DNA from: SIG291 sp045543455
Lineage (GTDB): Bacteria > Bacillota > Clostridia > Lachnospirales > Lachnospiraceae
NCBI GenBank assembly: GCA_045543455.1
Contig: JAZQMK010000068.1
Location: 1 to 25,332 of the forward strand
Reading direction: 5' to 3'
Length of the DNA: 25,332 nucleotides
The translations under genes and the position numbers were made by a program. The notes under the pieces were generated by a model. That model saw only the letters and a list, made by a program, of their open reading frames with translations. It was not told the DNA's origin and did not search any database. This document shows positions 6,828 through 15,056 of the stretch, in pieces (the stretch's first letter is position 1; each line of letters begins with the position of its first letter).

Positions 6828-8606
6828 TTACATCTCCTGTGTCACTTTAAGCTTATAAAATGCACCCTTTTTCTCCATAAGTTCCTCGAAAGTGCCATAC
6901 TCTATACATCTTCCTGCATCCATTACAGCAATCTTATCAGCCTCTCTGATTGTAGAAAGTCTATGAGCAACAATAAATGTAGTACGCTCCTTTGTAAGAT
7001 TGTTAAGTGCCTCTTGTATAAGTCTTTCTGATATACTGTCCAAGGCCGATGTAGCCTCATCTAGTATTATTACCTTTGGATTACGTATAAGTGCCCTTGC
7101 AATGGCAAGACGTTGTCTTTGACCACCTGAAAGCTTACCGCCATGTTCGCCAATTTTAGTATTAATTCCATCTGGCAGACTGTCTATTAAGTCCTTTAAG
7201 TTAGCTGCCTTTATTACATTGTCAATTTCTTCATCTGTAACATCATCAATACCATAGACTATATTTTCGCGTATGCTTCCTGAAAATAAAATTGTATTCT
7301 GTGGAACAACTGCAATGTGCTTTCTATATGTACGTAAATCTATCTGAGACATATCATTTCCGTCAACTGTAATTCTACCTTCATCCGGCAAAATGAAACC
7401 TATAATCATATTAAGGAGTGTTGTTTTACCCGCACCGGATTCACCAACAAATGCAACTGTCTCACCTTTATTTACCTTTAAGTCAACGCCATTTAAAATA
7501 CTCTTTTCAGTATTTGGATAAGTGTATTTTACATTTTCAAAGACAAATTTACCATCAACCGATTCTATTTTGTCCTTGCCTTCATTATTTTCTATATTGT
7601 CTGAGGTAAGAATTTCTCCTACGGAATTGATTGATTCAAGTCCCTTTGAAATAATAGGCATAAGCATAATTATTGATGATACTTGATTAACTATTGTTGT
7701 AAAATATGTCTGGTACAACACTATATCACCGGAAAGTATGTCACCTTTAAATGCAAGATAGCCTGTAAATGCAAGACATCCAATCTGGAATATCTGAAAT
7801 ATAGCCCAGCTTACTGCACCAAATGTAGATTGTATCATATCAAGACGATAACCTTTTTCTGCAACTGTTAAAAGCTGCGCTGTAAGCTTCTTAGTCTCTG
7901 TTTCTTCAAGTGCGTGAGCTCTGGTTACCGGAATAAGCTCAACCATTTCCATAACCTTAGCTGAGGTTTCTTCCATTTCTTTTCTAAATTCCTGGTTTCT
8001 TGTCTTTATGCGGGTTCTAAACAATACCATTGTAATTGCCGCCGTAGGTGCCGATAAAAGGAAAAAGATAAATACTACACCACTTTTACTTGCAGTTATA
8101 CTAAGTGCAATTATAAGGTTTGTTGCTATATTTAACACACCTATAAATAACTGTGTTGATACTGCTTCTATAGCCTCTACATCTCGCATTATCTTTGATT
8201 GAAGTCGTCCCGACTGCAGTTCTGTATGATACGGAATTGACAAATGCTGAAGCTTACTTACTAAAGCTCCTCTAAGGCCTGACTCAACCTCTCTTACCGC
8301 AAGGCTCTTGTATCTTACATGTAAATAATTCATAGGTACATTCAGTATTACTAAAAATACCATTACAAGCGCATTTATCATAATAATTTCCATACAGTCT
8401 TTACTATGACCTACTACTGAATTTATTACATTTGCCGTTACAATAGGCAACACCCATGCGGGACTATGTTTTATAACAAAAAAGAAAACTGACAAAAAGA
8501 ATTTATAATAATTACCCTTATATATGGCAACAAGGGTCTTTAATGATTGACCCTTGTTTCTTATAAATATCTCTTCGTACTGTTGTGCCGATTTAATATT
8601 TTTCAT
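6828..8606 (-). CDS. ABC exporter half-transporter (ABCB/MsbA type)
   Basis: The product is 592 aa with a six-helix exporter domain (about 35-325) followed by one nucleotide-binding domain. The motifs are complete: Walker A GESGAGKTT (388-396), Q-loop Q436, LSGGQ (492-496), Walker B VIILDE (512-517), D-loop SALD and switch His H548. It should work as a homodimer, or pair with another half-transporter, in the inner membrane. The ATG is 8 bp after the GH28 stop with AGGAG in between, and the next gene follows 3 bp later, so it belongs to the pectin operon. The substrate is not predictable. An export pump among catabolic genes is unusual; efflux of a sugar derivative or a signal is speculation. 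Confidence 0.93.
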   Translation of the reverse strand: MKNIKSAQQYEEIFIRNKGQSLKTLVAIYKGNYYKFFLSVFFFVIKHSPAWVLPIVTANVINSVVGHSKDCMEIIMINALVMVFLVILNVPMNYLHVRYKSLAVREVESGLRGALVSKLQHLSIPYHTELQSGRLQSKIMRDVEAIEAVSTQLFIGVLNIATNLIIALSITASKSGVVFIFFLLSAPTAAITMVLFRTRIKTRNQEFRKEMEETSAKVMEMVELIPVTRAHALEETETKKLTAQLLTVAEKGYRLDMIQSTFGAVSWAIFQIFQIGCLAFTGYLAFKGDILSGDIVLYQTYFTTIVNQVSSIIMLMPIISKGLESINSVGEILTSDNIENNEGKDKIESVDGKFVFENVKYTYPNTEKSILNGVDLKVNKGETVAFVGESGAGKTTLLNMIIGFILPDEGRITVDGNDMSQIDLRTYRKHIAVVPQNTILFSGSIRENIVYGIDDVTDEEIDNVIKAANLKDLIDSLPDGINTKIGEHGGKLSGGQRQRLAIARALIRNPKVIILDEATSALDSISERLIQEALNNLTKERTTFIVAHRLSTIREADKIAVMDAGRCIEYGTFEELMEKKGAFYKLKVTQEM

Positions 8607-8614
8607 ATTGCTCC

Positions 8615-10171
8615 TTATGCTCTTTCAATTGTATTAATATTGCCTGCTATGATTTCTTCGCCTTCACAGCCTACTATTGTTACATTTTTAAGAACAAGCT
8701 TTTCTATATTATTTACAACTATACCCTGTTTAGATCCTGGTTCGCAACCTAGCATCATAGCTGCAGTATCACATTTTGCATCTTTTGCATAGTCTACAAT
8801 AATATTTTCAAATACCACTTCTTCTATCTTTTGTTCAGGAAGGCCATAAATGTAAGCGCCTGCCACATGACAATTCTTTGCTTCAATATCTTTAAATACA
8901 AGCTTCTTGATTGATGGTGTTCTGTCATCCACTGGTAATGGCTCTTTACTTGCAACATATTCTGACTTACCGTCTGGGTCGCAGAAATAGAAGCTATTTA
9001 CAACAAATGGAGTCATTACATTATCCATCTTGATATCTTCAAATATAATATTATCAAGAACTGAATCCTGTCCACGTCCTCTTCTAGTCTTTACTCTAAG
9101 GCCTCTGTCTGTATTCATAAATACACAGCTTTCTATCTTAACTTCCTTAACACCGGCTGCAATTTCACTTCCTACAGTAACTGCTCCGTGACCATCTCTC
9201 ATACAGCATTGTCTGATGTTCATACGAATTGTAGGCTTTTTAAATTTCTTGCCCATATAAATCTTACCTGATTTAATTGCTATACAGTCATCACCAACAG
9301 AAATATATACGCCGATTACATCCACATCTTCACATGATTCTGGATCCAATCCGTCTGTGTTATGTGAATTAAATGGATTTAAAATCTTTATGTCAATGAA
9401 TTTTAAATTCTTTGAGAAATATGGATGCAAAGTCCATGATGGTGAATTTTGTACTGTTACGCCGTGAAGCATTATATTGGTACAATTATTTAAAAATACA
9501 AGTCTTGGTCTCCATGCTATATTTCTAATCTTTGGATTATGCCACCAGTTATCAAAATCTGCACATCCGTCAATAGTTCCTTCGCCTGTAATAACAACAT
9601 TTTCTACATTAACACCACAAATTATGCCTGAGAACATATCAATCGGATTACCTTCCCAGCTTCCAAGGTTGTAGTACTCATTTTCATCATAATTTTCTAT
9701 AAGACCTGGAAAAATAGGGAACATAGTTCTATCTGTGTATGCTGATAAAACTGCATCTTTAGCTAATTCTATTGTTACATTGCTCTTTAAAAAGATTGAT
9801 GTAATCTTGTACACACCTGCCGGAACATATACTCTTGAATTAGCAGGACAAGCCATAATTGCCGCCTGAATTGCATTAGTATCATTATGTTCTCCATCAC
9901 CATATGCATTAAAATCTTTTACATTAAGAGTTACATATTCATAATCTGTCTTAACTGTTATTGGTGCAACTCTATTATTCATAACCTTTACACTTACTTC
10001 ATATTCTGTATTAGGTGTAAGTCCAAAAAGTGAATTAACAACTTTATTAGTATTTAATTTCAATTCGCCATTAAGATATATCTCATATTCCATATCTGAA
10101 TAGTATCTTCCGGCTTCTGTAAGTTCAACCACTATACTTCTTGATGTTTTTGCAACTAGCTTTAATTCCAT
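8615..10171 (-). CDS. Cytoplasmic GH28 polygalacturonase / exo-polygalacturonase-like
   Basis: The product is 518 aa without a signal peptide. Residues about 1-80 form a fibronectin-III-like domain (LFGLTPNTEYEVSVKV), as in exo-acting PehX-type enzymes. The parallel beta-helix that follows has the GH28 signatures NTDG (catalytic D273), GDDC (D294/D295), DGHG (H318) and RVKT (R339/K341). The FN3-like domain and intracellular location suggest it trims imported galacturonides or rhamnogalacturonides from the non-reducing end. The start is the second ATG at 10171: AAAGGA sits 8 nt upstream of it, whereas the first ATG (10180) directly abuts that site. It begins 2 bp after the stop of the upstream gene, so translation is probably coupled. 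Confidence 0.93.
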   Translation of the reverse strand: MELKLVAKTSRSIVVELTEAGRYYSDMEYEIYLNGELKLNTNKVVNSLFGLTPNTEYEVSVKVMNNRVAPITVKTDYEYVTLNVKDFNAYGDGEHNDTNAIQAAIMACPANSRVYVPAGVYKITSIFLKSNVTIELAKDAVLSAYTDRTMFPIFPGLIENYDENEYYNLGSWEGNPIDMFSGIICGVNVENVVITGEGTIDGCADFDNWWHNPKIRNIAWRPRLVFLNNCTNIMLHGVTVQNSPSWTLHPYFSKNLKFIDIKILNPFNSHNTDGLDPESCEDVDVIGVYISVGDDCIAIKSGKIYMGKKFKKPTIRMNIRQCCMRDGHGAVTVGSEIAAGVKEVKIESCVFMNTDRGLRVKTRRGRGQDSVLDNIIFEDIKMDNVMTPFVVNSFYFCDPDGKSEYVASKEPLPVDDRTPSIKKLVFKDIEAKNCHVAGAYIYGLPEQKIEEVVFENIIVDYAKDAKCDTAAMMLGCEPGSKQGIVVNNIEKLVLKNVTIVGCEGEEIIAGNINTIERA

Positions 10172-10173
10172 AT

Positions 10174-10734
10174 TTAACATCCTTTCTGATACTTTTCTCT
10201 TAATATAACTTTTAAATCACAAGCCTTGCTTATTACATATGTCATAAGTTCATTAGCTTCTACATTTCTTGAAACCCATACCTTAAAAGCTTTCTTAAAT
10301 AACTGCATCAAAGTCATATAATATTCAAATATCTGTTCTGAAGTAACTTCTATAGTATCAACTAAACCTAATAAGTACCACTCTAATTCATCTGTAGCAA
10401 TTTCTTCACTAAAATAGCTTGCTGTTATATTATTAATATCTCTAATTATCTCAGCATAATGTCCCTTTCCTGCTCTTTCAGTATCATATTGCATATAAAA
10501 TGGCAAACTACCAAACATATCACTTATCTTAGTAATTTTAGCAACATCATACTTACCAGCTAATTTTACAATTACCTCATTATACTTTTCGTCCTTAGTT
10601 GCACCAAACATGTAAAATAAGGCTCTGCCTATGGCCAATTCATCCTTATCTAAATATTGATCAACAATTTGTCCAACCGCCTGTGTGTCATTGTTCTGCA
10701 TTAATTTCAATAATTCCAGTTGTATTTCTTTCAC
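10174..10734 (-). CDS. Short protein resembling a reduced GH105/GH88 unsaturated glycuronyl hydrolase
   Basis: The product is 186 aa, all-helical, with no signal peptide or membrane segment. Segments recall the alpha/alpha barrel of GH105 (YteR-like) enzymes in the right order: GRALFYMFGATKDEKYNEVI (36-55), SDMFGSLPFYMQYDTERAGK (71-90, compare W.D.LFM.LPF...Y), EWYLLGLVDTIE (118-129, compare GW..MALVD.LE) and a C-terminal MTYVISKACDLKVI (164-177). GH105 enzymes are about 340-380 aa, so half of the barrel is missing, including most of the substrate loops. One aspartate (D72) could match the catalytic Asp of the W.D motif. It may be an inactive or partner protein. It starts with GTG after AAGGAGGT and lies between the acetylesterase and GH28 genes in one operon. 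The family match is by eye and uncertain. Confidence 0.6.
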   Translation of the reverse strand: MKEIQLELLKLMQNNDTQAVGQIVDQYLDKDELAIGRALFYMFGATKDEKYNEVIVKLAGKYDVAKITKISDMFGSLPFYMQYDTERAGKGHYAEIIRDINNITASYFSEEIATDELEWYLLGLVDTIEVTSEQIFEYYMTLMQLFKKAFKVWVSRNVEANELMTYVISKACDLKVILREKYQKGC

Positions 10735-10746
10735 TTTACTACCTCC

Positions 10747-11472
10747 TTAATCTATTAATAATCTTGGGTCTTCAAGATTTTGTTCCGGATCAATTAATAT
10801 ATCAGCGTACACTCCGCCTAATTTATGCAATTCCTTAGCAATAATAGTAGCAAATTTAACTGCTCCTAAATATTGTAAATGCGTATTATCCACCTTCCCA
10901 TCAGGATAATTTGCATAATATCCAGGTTCTAAATGCATAAACCATTTTTTAGTCTCTTCAAAGCCTGAATCTTCTATTAACTTTTTGCTAATATCACATA
11001 AATCAATCAAAGGTATATTTTCCTTGACGGAAAATTCTTTCATCGCCTGAGGATATTTCAAATGTGTATTATCTATAAGAGTTTTCTGATCTTCATTATA
11101 TAATCGTCTATATAAAGGTGTTATTATTACAGGATATGCCCCAACCTCTCTTGCAACATCAGCATATATCTTTAGATTCTCTGTAAATGTTCCAAATGGA
11201 GTAGTATATCTTGCTGCATCCTGTATTTTTTCATCATTATGTCCAAACTGAATAAACAAAAAATCATCCTTACCAATCTGTTGTCTGATAAGTTCCAAAC
11301 GGCCTTCTTCCATAAAACTCTTTGTACTTCTGCCGTTCTGTGCATAATTCATTATCTTCACTTCAGGTTTTACAAACAATTTAAAAACCTGTCCTATACC
11401 TGTCTGTGGAAAACTAAGTATAGTATTCTCTTTTACTGTAGAGTCTCCTGCCCAAAATATTTTATTAGCCAT
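10747..11472 (-). CDS. Rhamnogalacturonan acetylesterase, SGNH hydrolase (CE12)
   Basis: The product is 241 aa and cytoplasmic. The four SGNH blocks are clear: GDST with the nucleophile S11, NGRS (46-49) for the oxyanion Gly, FGHND with N79, and DNTH with D195/H198 as the rest of the triad. This spacing and the block WAGDSTV match the RhgT/YesT rhamnogalacturonan acetylesterases, which remove O-acetyl groups from rhamnogalacturonan I pieces. The ATG follows AGAGAGG. It is the first gene of a five-gene operon (CE12, GH105-like, GH28, ABC exporter, pseudo-ABC protein) with its own promoter at 11503-11511. Having no signal peptide, it must act on imported oligosaccharides. Confidence 0.93.
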   Translation of the reverse strand: MANKIFWAGDSTVKENTILSFPQTGIGQVFKLFVKPEVKIMNYAQNGRSTKSFMEEGRLELIRQQIGKDDFLFIQFGHNDEKIQDAARYTTPFGTFTENLKIYADVAREVGAYPVIITPLYRRLYNEDQKTLIDNTHLKYPQAMKEFSVKENIPLIDLCDISKKLIEDSGFEETKKWFMHLEPGYYANYPDGKVDNTHLQYLGAVKFATIIAKELHKLGGVYADILIDPEQNLEDPRLLID

Positions 11473-11502
11473 ATTAGTCCTCTCTTCCCAAATTATATAT
11501 TC

Positions 11503-11511
11503 ATTATAACA
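11503..11511 (-). promoter_or_regulatory. Extended -10 promoter for the CE12-GH28-ABC operon
   Basis: On the minus strand TGTTATAAT is a perfect extended -10, about 30 bp upstream of the acetylesterase ATG. No good -35 is seen at 17 nt, so an activator may be needed. The inverted repeats at 11571-11633 lie 60-120 bp upstream. Confidence 0.6.
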
Positions 11512-11570
11512 TATATTTGACTAATTTGCATTACAAAAACATAACTAATACATATTTTCCTATTGAATAA

Positions 11571-11633
11571 CAAAGTGGACAAGTCCACTTCAACAACCTA
11601 AATTCCTCATCATGATGGACTTGTTCCACTTTG
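11571..11633. repeat. Nested inverted repeats between the two pectin transcription units
   Basis: The arm at 11571-11587 pairs with TGGACTTGTTCCACTTTG (11616-11633) over 17 bp with one extra base, around 28 nt. The left arm also holds a palindrome of its own: AAGTGGAC (11573-11580), AA, GTCCACTT (11583-11590). CATCATGATG (11608-11617) is a third palindrome. The region is after the terminator of the importer operon and before the promoter of the next one. It could be a regulator binding site or a small dispersed repeat. No convincing gene is present in 11512-11695. Confidence 0.65.
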
Positions 11634-11695
11634 CTACACCAAGCATACCTTTTTAGTGATATCTTCAATTCGTGCGAGTGCACATCTTTGCCAAG

Positions 11696-11724
11696 AAAAA
11701 AATCCTCCGGATAACCGGAGGATT
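11696..11724 (-). terminator. Intrinsic terminator of the importer operon
   Basis: On the minus strand AATCCTCCGG (11724-11715), loop TTAT, CCGGAGGATT (11710-11701) and a run of T form a textbook terminator, 12 bp after the stop of the second permease gene. Confidence 0.93.
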
Positions 11725-11735
11725 TTATATAAATA

Positions 11736-13265
11736 TTATTCTTTAACCGCACCTACGTTAACACCCTGTACGAAATATTTCTGACAGAATGGGTAGATAA
11801 TCATGAATGGTAAAATAGCTACGATAACGGCTGAAGATTGAGCTGTTGTTTCGCCATAATATACTGATTCTGTGATACTACCTTCATCAAACATAGATCT
11901 TAACTTCAACTGGAAGTTGAAAAGTTTTGGATTTGAAATATATAACTTGAAGTTTGTATAGTCGTTCCAGAATAATACTGAGAACATTAAGCCGATTGAA
12001 GCAATCGCTGCCTTTGATAATGGAAGAACGATCTTAATGAATATTGCCATTGGTGAACATCCATCGATTTCAGCGGCTTCGAACAATGAACCAGGAATAC
12101 CTTCAAAGAAGTTTCTCATAAGTACTAAGTTATAAACGTTAATACTTAATGGTAAGATAACTGATCCTAATGAGTTAAGAAGTCCTAAAGACTTGATAGC
12201 TAAGAATGTAGGAATCATACCACCCTGGAAAATCATTGTGAATAATAATAAGTAAGCAAATAAATTTCTACCAGGCATTTCAAATTGGATCAATACATAA
12301 GCACCTAATGTTGACAATGTAAGACCTAAGAATGTACCTGCAAGTGTTGTTATTACCGAAATTAAGAAAGGTGTTCTAAGAGATGTTCTTGTAATAATAT
12401 CCTTATAAGCCTGTAATGTAAATTTCTTTGGTAATAATGTTAATGTTGGGTTCGCAGCACCATCAATTGAGTCGATTAATACCTTGTAGATAGGAATCAT
12501 GATGATTAATGCGAAAATTACGAAGATAATGCTGTTAAATACTGGGAATAATTTAGTCTTACCTAATTTACCAATATTTGACATAAGAACTACTGCAAAT
12601 ATTACTAATGCGATTAATGAAACTGTTGAAACAATTCCAAGCATCTTAATATTTACTGTAGAGCCAGCACCAAACTCTGCTAAAACCTTAGCAGGTTCAA
12701 ACTTCATCCAACTAGTCCATGATTCTTCTGCATTACCCATGTATACAAGAGAATCTACATATTCATTCCAAAGTTCTACTTCTGATTGTAAAGCATACTT
12801 AAATGTTGATGTCTGAATCCATGCCCAGATTGTTGCAACAGCTGCTACAACTGTACCAACAGCAGAAACTATGAATGAAACCTTATTTTCTTTAAAAATC
12901 ACCTTTGCATCAGCAAGGTTTGCTTTTTTACGCTTTGCATCGAATAATACAAAAAGTACTAAACAAGCAACACCAATTGCTATCATAATAATACCAAATG
13001 TAACGAAACCATTTACTAATGATTCCTTAATTGGCGAAACATCTAATTCGTGACTTGCGTATACGTTTTTAAGAGTTGTATACTTAGATGCTAAATCTGG
13101 ATCTGTATTAGCAGCAATTTTTTCATCTAATGGATTGAAAACATACTGCTTAATTGTAGCACCATATTTTTCTGCATTTGCATATAAATCAGAGCCACTT
13201 TGAATAGATGCCCAAACGGCTACGAATAGGCCGATTACTATTAATAATATACCAACAACTATCAT
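11736..13265 (-). CDS. LplC/YtcP-type sugar ABC permease with a long N-terminal membrane extension
   Basis: The product is 509 aa, against about 295 for the family. The C-terminal ~275 residues are a standard carbohydrate permease of the LplC/YtcP group, with the EAA loop EAAEIDGCSPMAIFIKIVLP (397-416) that docks an ATPase and the family ending YFVQGVNVGAVKE. The first ~230 residues are extra: helices at about 2-20, 86-107, 129-150 and 205-228, with two polar loops of about 50-65 residues (21-85, 151-204). The ATG follows GGAGGG, 11 bp after the other permease gene. No cognate ATPase is encoded here; such importers usually share a distant MsmK-like ATPase. With the lipoprotein and the other permease it should import pectic oligosaccharides. 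The extension has no function I recognise. Confidence 0.93.
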   Translation of the reverse strand: MIVVGILLIVIGLFVAVWASIQSGSDLYANAEKYGATIKQYVFNPLDEKIAANTDPDLASKYTTLKNVYASHELDVSPIKESLVNGFVTFGIIMIAIGVACLVLFVLFDAKRKKANLADAKVIFKENKVSFIVSAVGTVVAAVATIWAWIQTSTFKYALQSEVELWNEYVDSLVYMGNAEESWTSWMKFEPAKVLAEFGAGSTVNIKMLGIVSTVSLIALVIFAVVLMSNIGKLGKTKLFPVFNSIIFVIFALIIMIPIYKVLIDSIDGAANPTLTLLPKKFTLQAYKDIITRTSLRTPFLISVITTLAGTFLGLTLSTLGAYVLIQFEMPGRNLFAYLLLFTMIFQGGMIPTFLAIKSLGLLNSLGSVILPLSINVYNLVLMRNFFEGIPGSLFEAAEIDGCSPMAIFIKIVLPLSKAAIASIGLMFSVLFWNDYTNFKLYISNPKLFNFQLKLRSMFDEGSITESVYYGETTAQSSAVIVAILPFMIIYPFCQKYFVQGVNVGAVKE

Positions 13266-13276
13266 TTTCAGCCCTC

Positions 13277-14917
13277 CTATACTATACCACGGCCACGTAC
13301 TTTCTTACTTGCATAGTTACATACTAATACAAGAACTGCACTGGCTAATGATCTAAATAAACCTACGGCTGTTGTGTAACCATAATCAGGAACACCAATA
13401 CCGAATGTTCTGTTGTATACGTATGTCTGAATAACCTGTGCTGTTTCTAATACCGCTGGGTTTTCTAATACGAATACAGATTCGAAAATGTTCATAACCT
13501 TAGCAAGGTTAAGAATAAGAACTGTAATGATTGTATTTGCTAATGATGGTAATGTGATATATTTCATTCTTTCCCATCTGTTAGCACCGTCAATCTGAGC
13601 AGCTTCATATAAGTCAGGACTAATACCTGAAAGTGTTGCTAAGAATAAGATTGTACCCCAACCTATACTCTTCCAACCATTTATAAAGAAGTAAACAGGT
13701 CTCCAAGTTTCGCTTTCTAATAAGAAACCGATTGGTTCTCTGATTATATTCAATGTCTGTAAGATATCATTTGCAGTACCTTCAATACCTAAGAATAAAC
13801 GGAATACTGACGCTGTAACAACCCATGACATAAAGTGAGGTAAGTATACGATTGTCTGTACTGTTTTCTTAAATAATAATGATGTGATTTCATGTAACAT
13901 TAACGAAATGATAACCGCACCAAATGTATTGATAAGTAATGATGTGATACTTAATTCAAGTGTGTTTCTAAATGCTTGCCAGAAATTAGTTTCCTTAAAC
14001 ATCTGCATGAACTGATAAATACCTACATAGTATGGTTCTGCAACCATTGAGTATTTTGTAAATGCATATCTGATACCAAGCATTGGCCAATAGTTAAATA
14101 AAAGAATGAAGATTAATACAGGTAAGAACATTAAATAGAACCATCTGTAAGTATACATTCTCTGTGCTACTGAACGATTATTTCTCTGATATTCTGACTT
14201 TGGAGCTGGTTTCTTAATGTATTTATATACATCAAAGAATACACCAACGATAGCCACTACAATACCGATAATAATTGTATAGAAACCTAAACCTAATTCT
14301 GCCACGCCTTTATTCATAAAATCTTTTACTGAATAACCTGAGATTTCTGTAAGGAAATCAAGACGTTGAGCCTGCTTCATACCGTCAATTTGTTCTGCTG
14401 ACATTCCCCAATCTTCAAAAAGAGGAACCATTAAGCTCTTTGTATCGTAAATATTTTCAATAACGATAGGATTCATATGTGCATCTTGAATAATTACAAA
14501 ATATACTATAAATACAACAAAAGCTATTACAGTTGTAACGATTGAATATTTTTCATATTTAAATATAACTAATAAAACTGTAGCTATTAAAGCTAACATA
14601 AAAATGTACCAGAACACTTCACCAAATGTGCTGTTTGGAACAGTCAAATATGTGTCTAACACTTCACCCCAACTTGAATCTGGAGAATGATAAGCTCCAA
14701 GATCCTTAAGGATGAATCCACCATTCATAAAACCAAATGCGACTTCTACGAGGCTCTTCAACTGTACCAAAGGTAAAAGTCCTCCTACAAAGGCTATTAC
14801 AGCACCGACAATTGCCAATACTTTAAGATTCTTTTCTTCTTTAATTACAGGCATGCCGCACTTAGGACATTTCTTTGCGCGTTTTGGTATTTGTGTATTG
14901 CATGATTTACATTCCAT
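13277..14917 (-). CDS. LplB-type sugar ABC permease with N-terminal zinc ribbon and extra membrane domain
   Basis: The product is 546 aa, against about 300-320 for the family. It opens with a zinc ribbon: C3/C6 (CKSC) and C17/C20 (CPKC). A membrane region follows (helices near 32-52, 101-119, 125-144 and 198-219, with polar loops between), then the true LplB-type permease from about residue 250, with EAAQIDGANRWERMKYITLP (438-457) as the ATPase-docking loop. The start is the second ATG at 14917, which has GAAGG 7 nt upstream; the ATG at 14923 touches that site. The zinc ribbon should be in the cytoplasm. Both permeases of this importer have an extra membrane domain of similar size, which suggests the two extensions pair. 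Nothing suggests a frameshift or fusion artefact; the frame is clean. Confidence 0.93.
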   Translation of the reverse strand: MECKSCNTQIPKRAKKCPKCGMPVIKEEKNLKVLAIVGAVIAFVGGLLPLVQLKSLVEVAFGFMNGGFILKDLGAYHSPDSSWGEVLDTYLTVPNSTFGEVFWYIFMLALIATVLLVIFKYEKYSIVTTVIAFVVFIVYFVIIQDAHMNPIVIENIYDTKSLMVPLFEDWGMSAEQIDGMKQAQRLDFLTEISGYSVKDFMNKGVAELGLGFYTIIIGIVVAIVGVFFDVYKYIKKPAPKSEYQRNNRSVAQRMYTYRWFYLMFLPVLIFILLFNYWPMLGIRYAFTKYSMVAEPYYVGIYQFMQMFKETNFWQAFRNTLELSITSLLINTFGAVIISLMLHEITSLLFKKTVQTIVYLPHFMSWVVTASVFRLFLGIEGTANDILQTLNIIREPIGFLLESETWRPVYFFINGWKSIGWGTILFLATLSGISPDLYEAAQIDGANRWERMKYITLPSLANTIITVLILNLAKVMNIFESVFVLENPAVLETAQVIQTYVYNRTFGIGVPDYGYTTAVGLFRSLASAVLVLVCNYASKKVRGRGIV

Positions 14918-14973
14918 TATCATACCTTCTTTCTTTACAACTTGTAGAAATCGAAATTTCCCACTGTAATCTT

Positions 14974-15021
14974 AAAAAAATTGGGTTTTATCTCCGGGCC
15001 GAAGCCCGGAAATATTCCCAA
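14974..15021 (-). terminator. Intercistronic terminator/attenuator between binding protein and permeases
   Basis: On the minus strand TCCGGGC, loop TTCG, GCCCGGA form a very stable stem, extended by TTGGG/CCCAA and followed by seven T. It lies 36 bp after the lipoprotein stop and 57 bp before the first permease ATG. No promoter is obvious downstream of it, so partial read-through should give much more binding protein than permease, a usual arrangement for binding-protein importers. Confidence 0.88.
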
Positions 15022-15056
15022 TCATATAATTATCATTAATAATCAATAATTAAATC

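Noticed and set aside
11531..11752. Open frame of 73 codons on the minus strand between the two pectin operons
   Set aside because: It runs through an intrinsic terminator and the inverted repeats, overlaps the permease end, and has no ribosome binding site.
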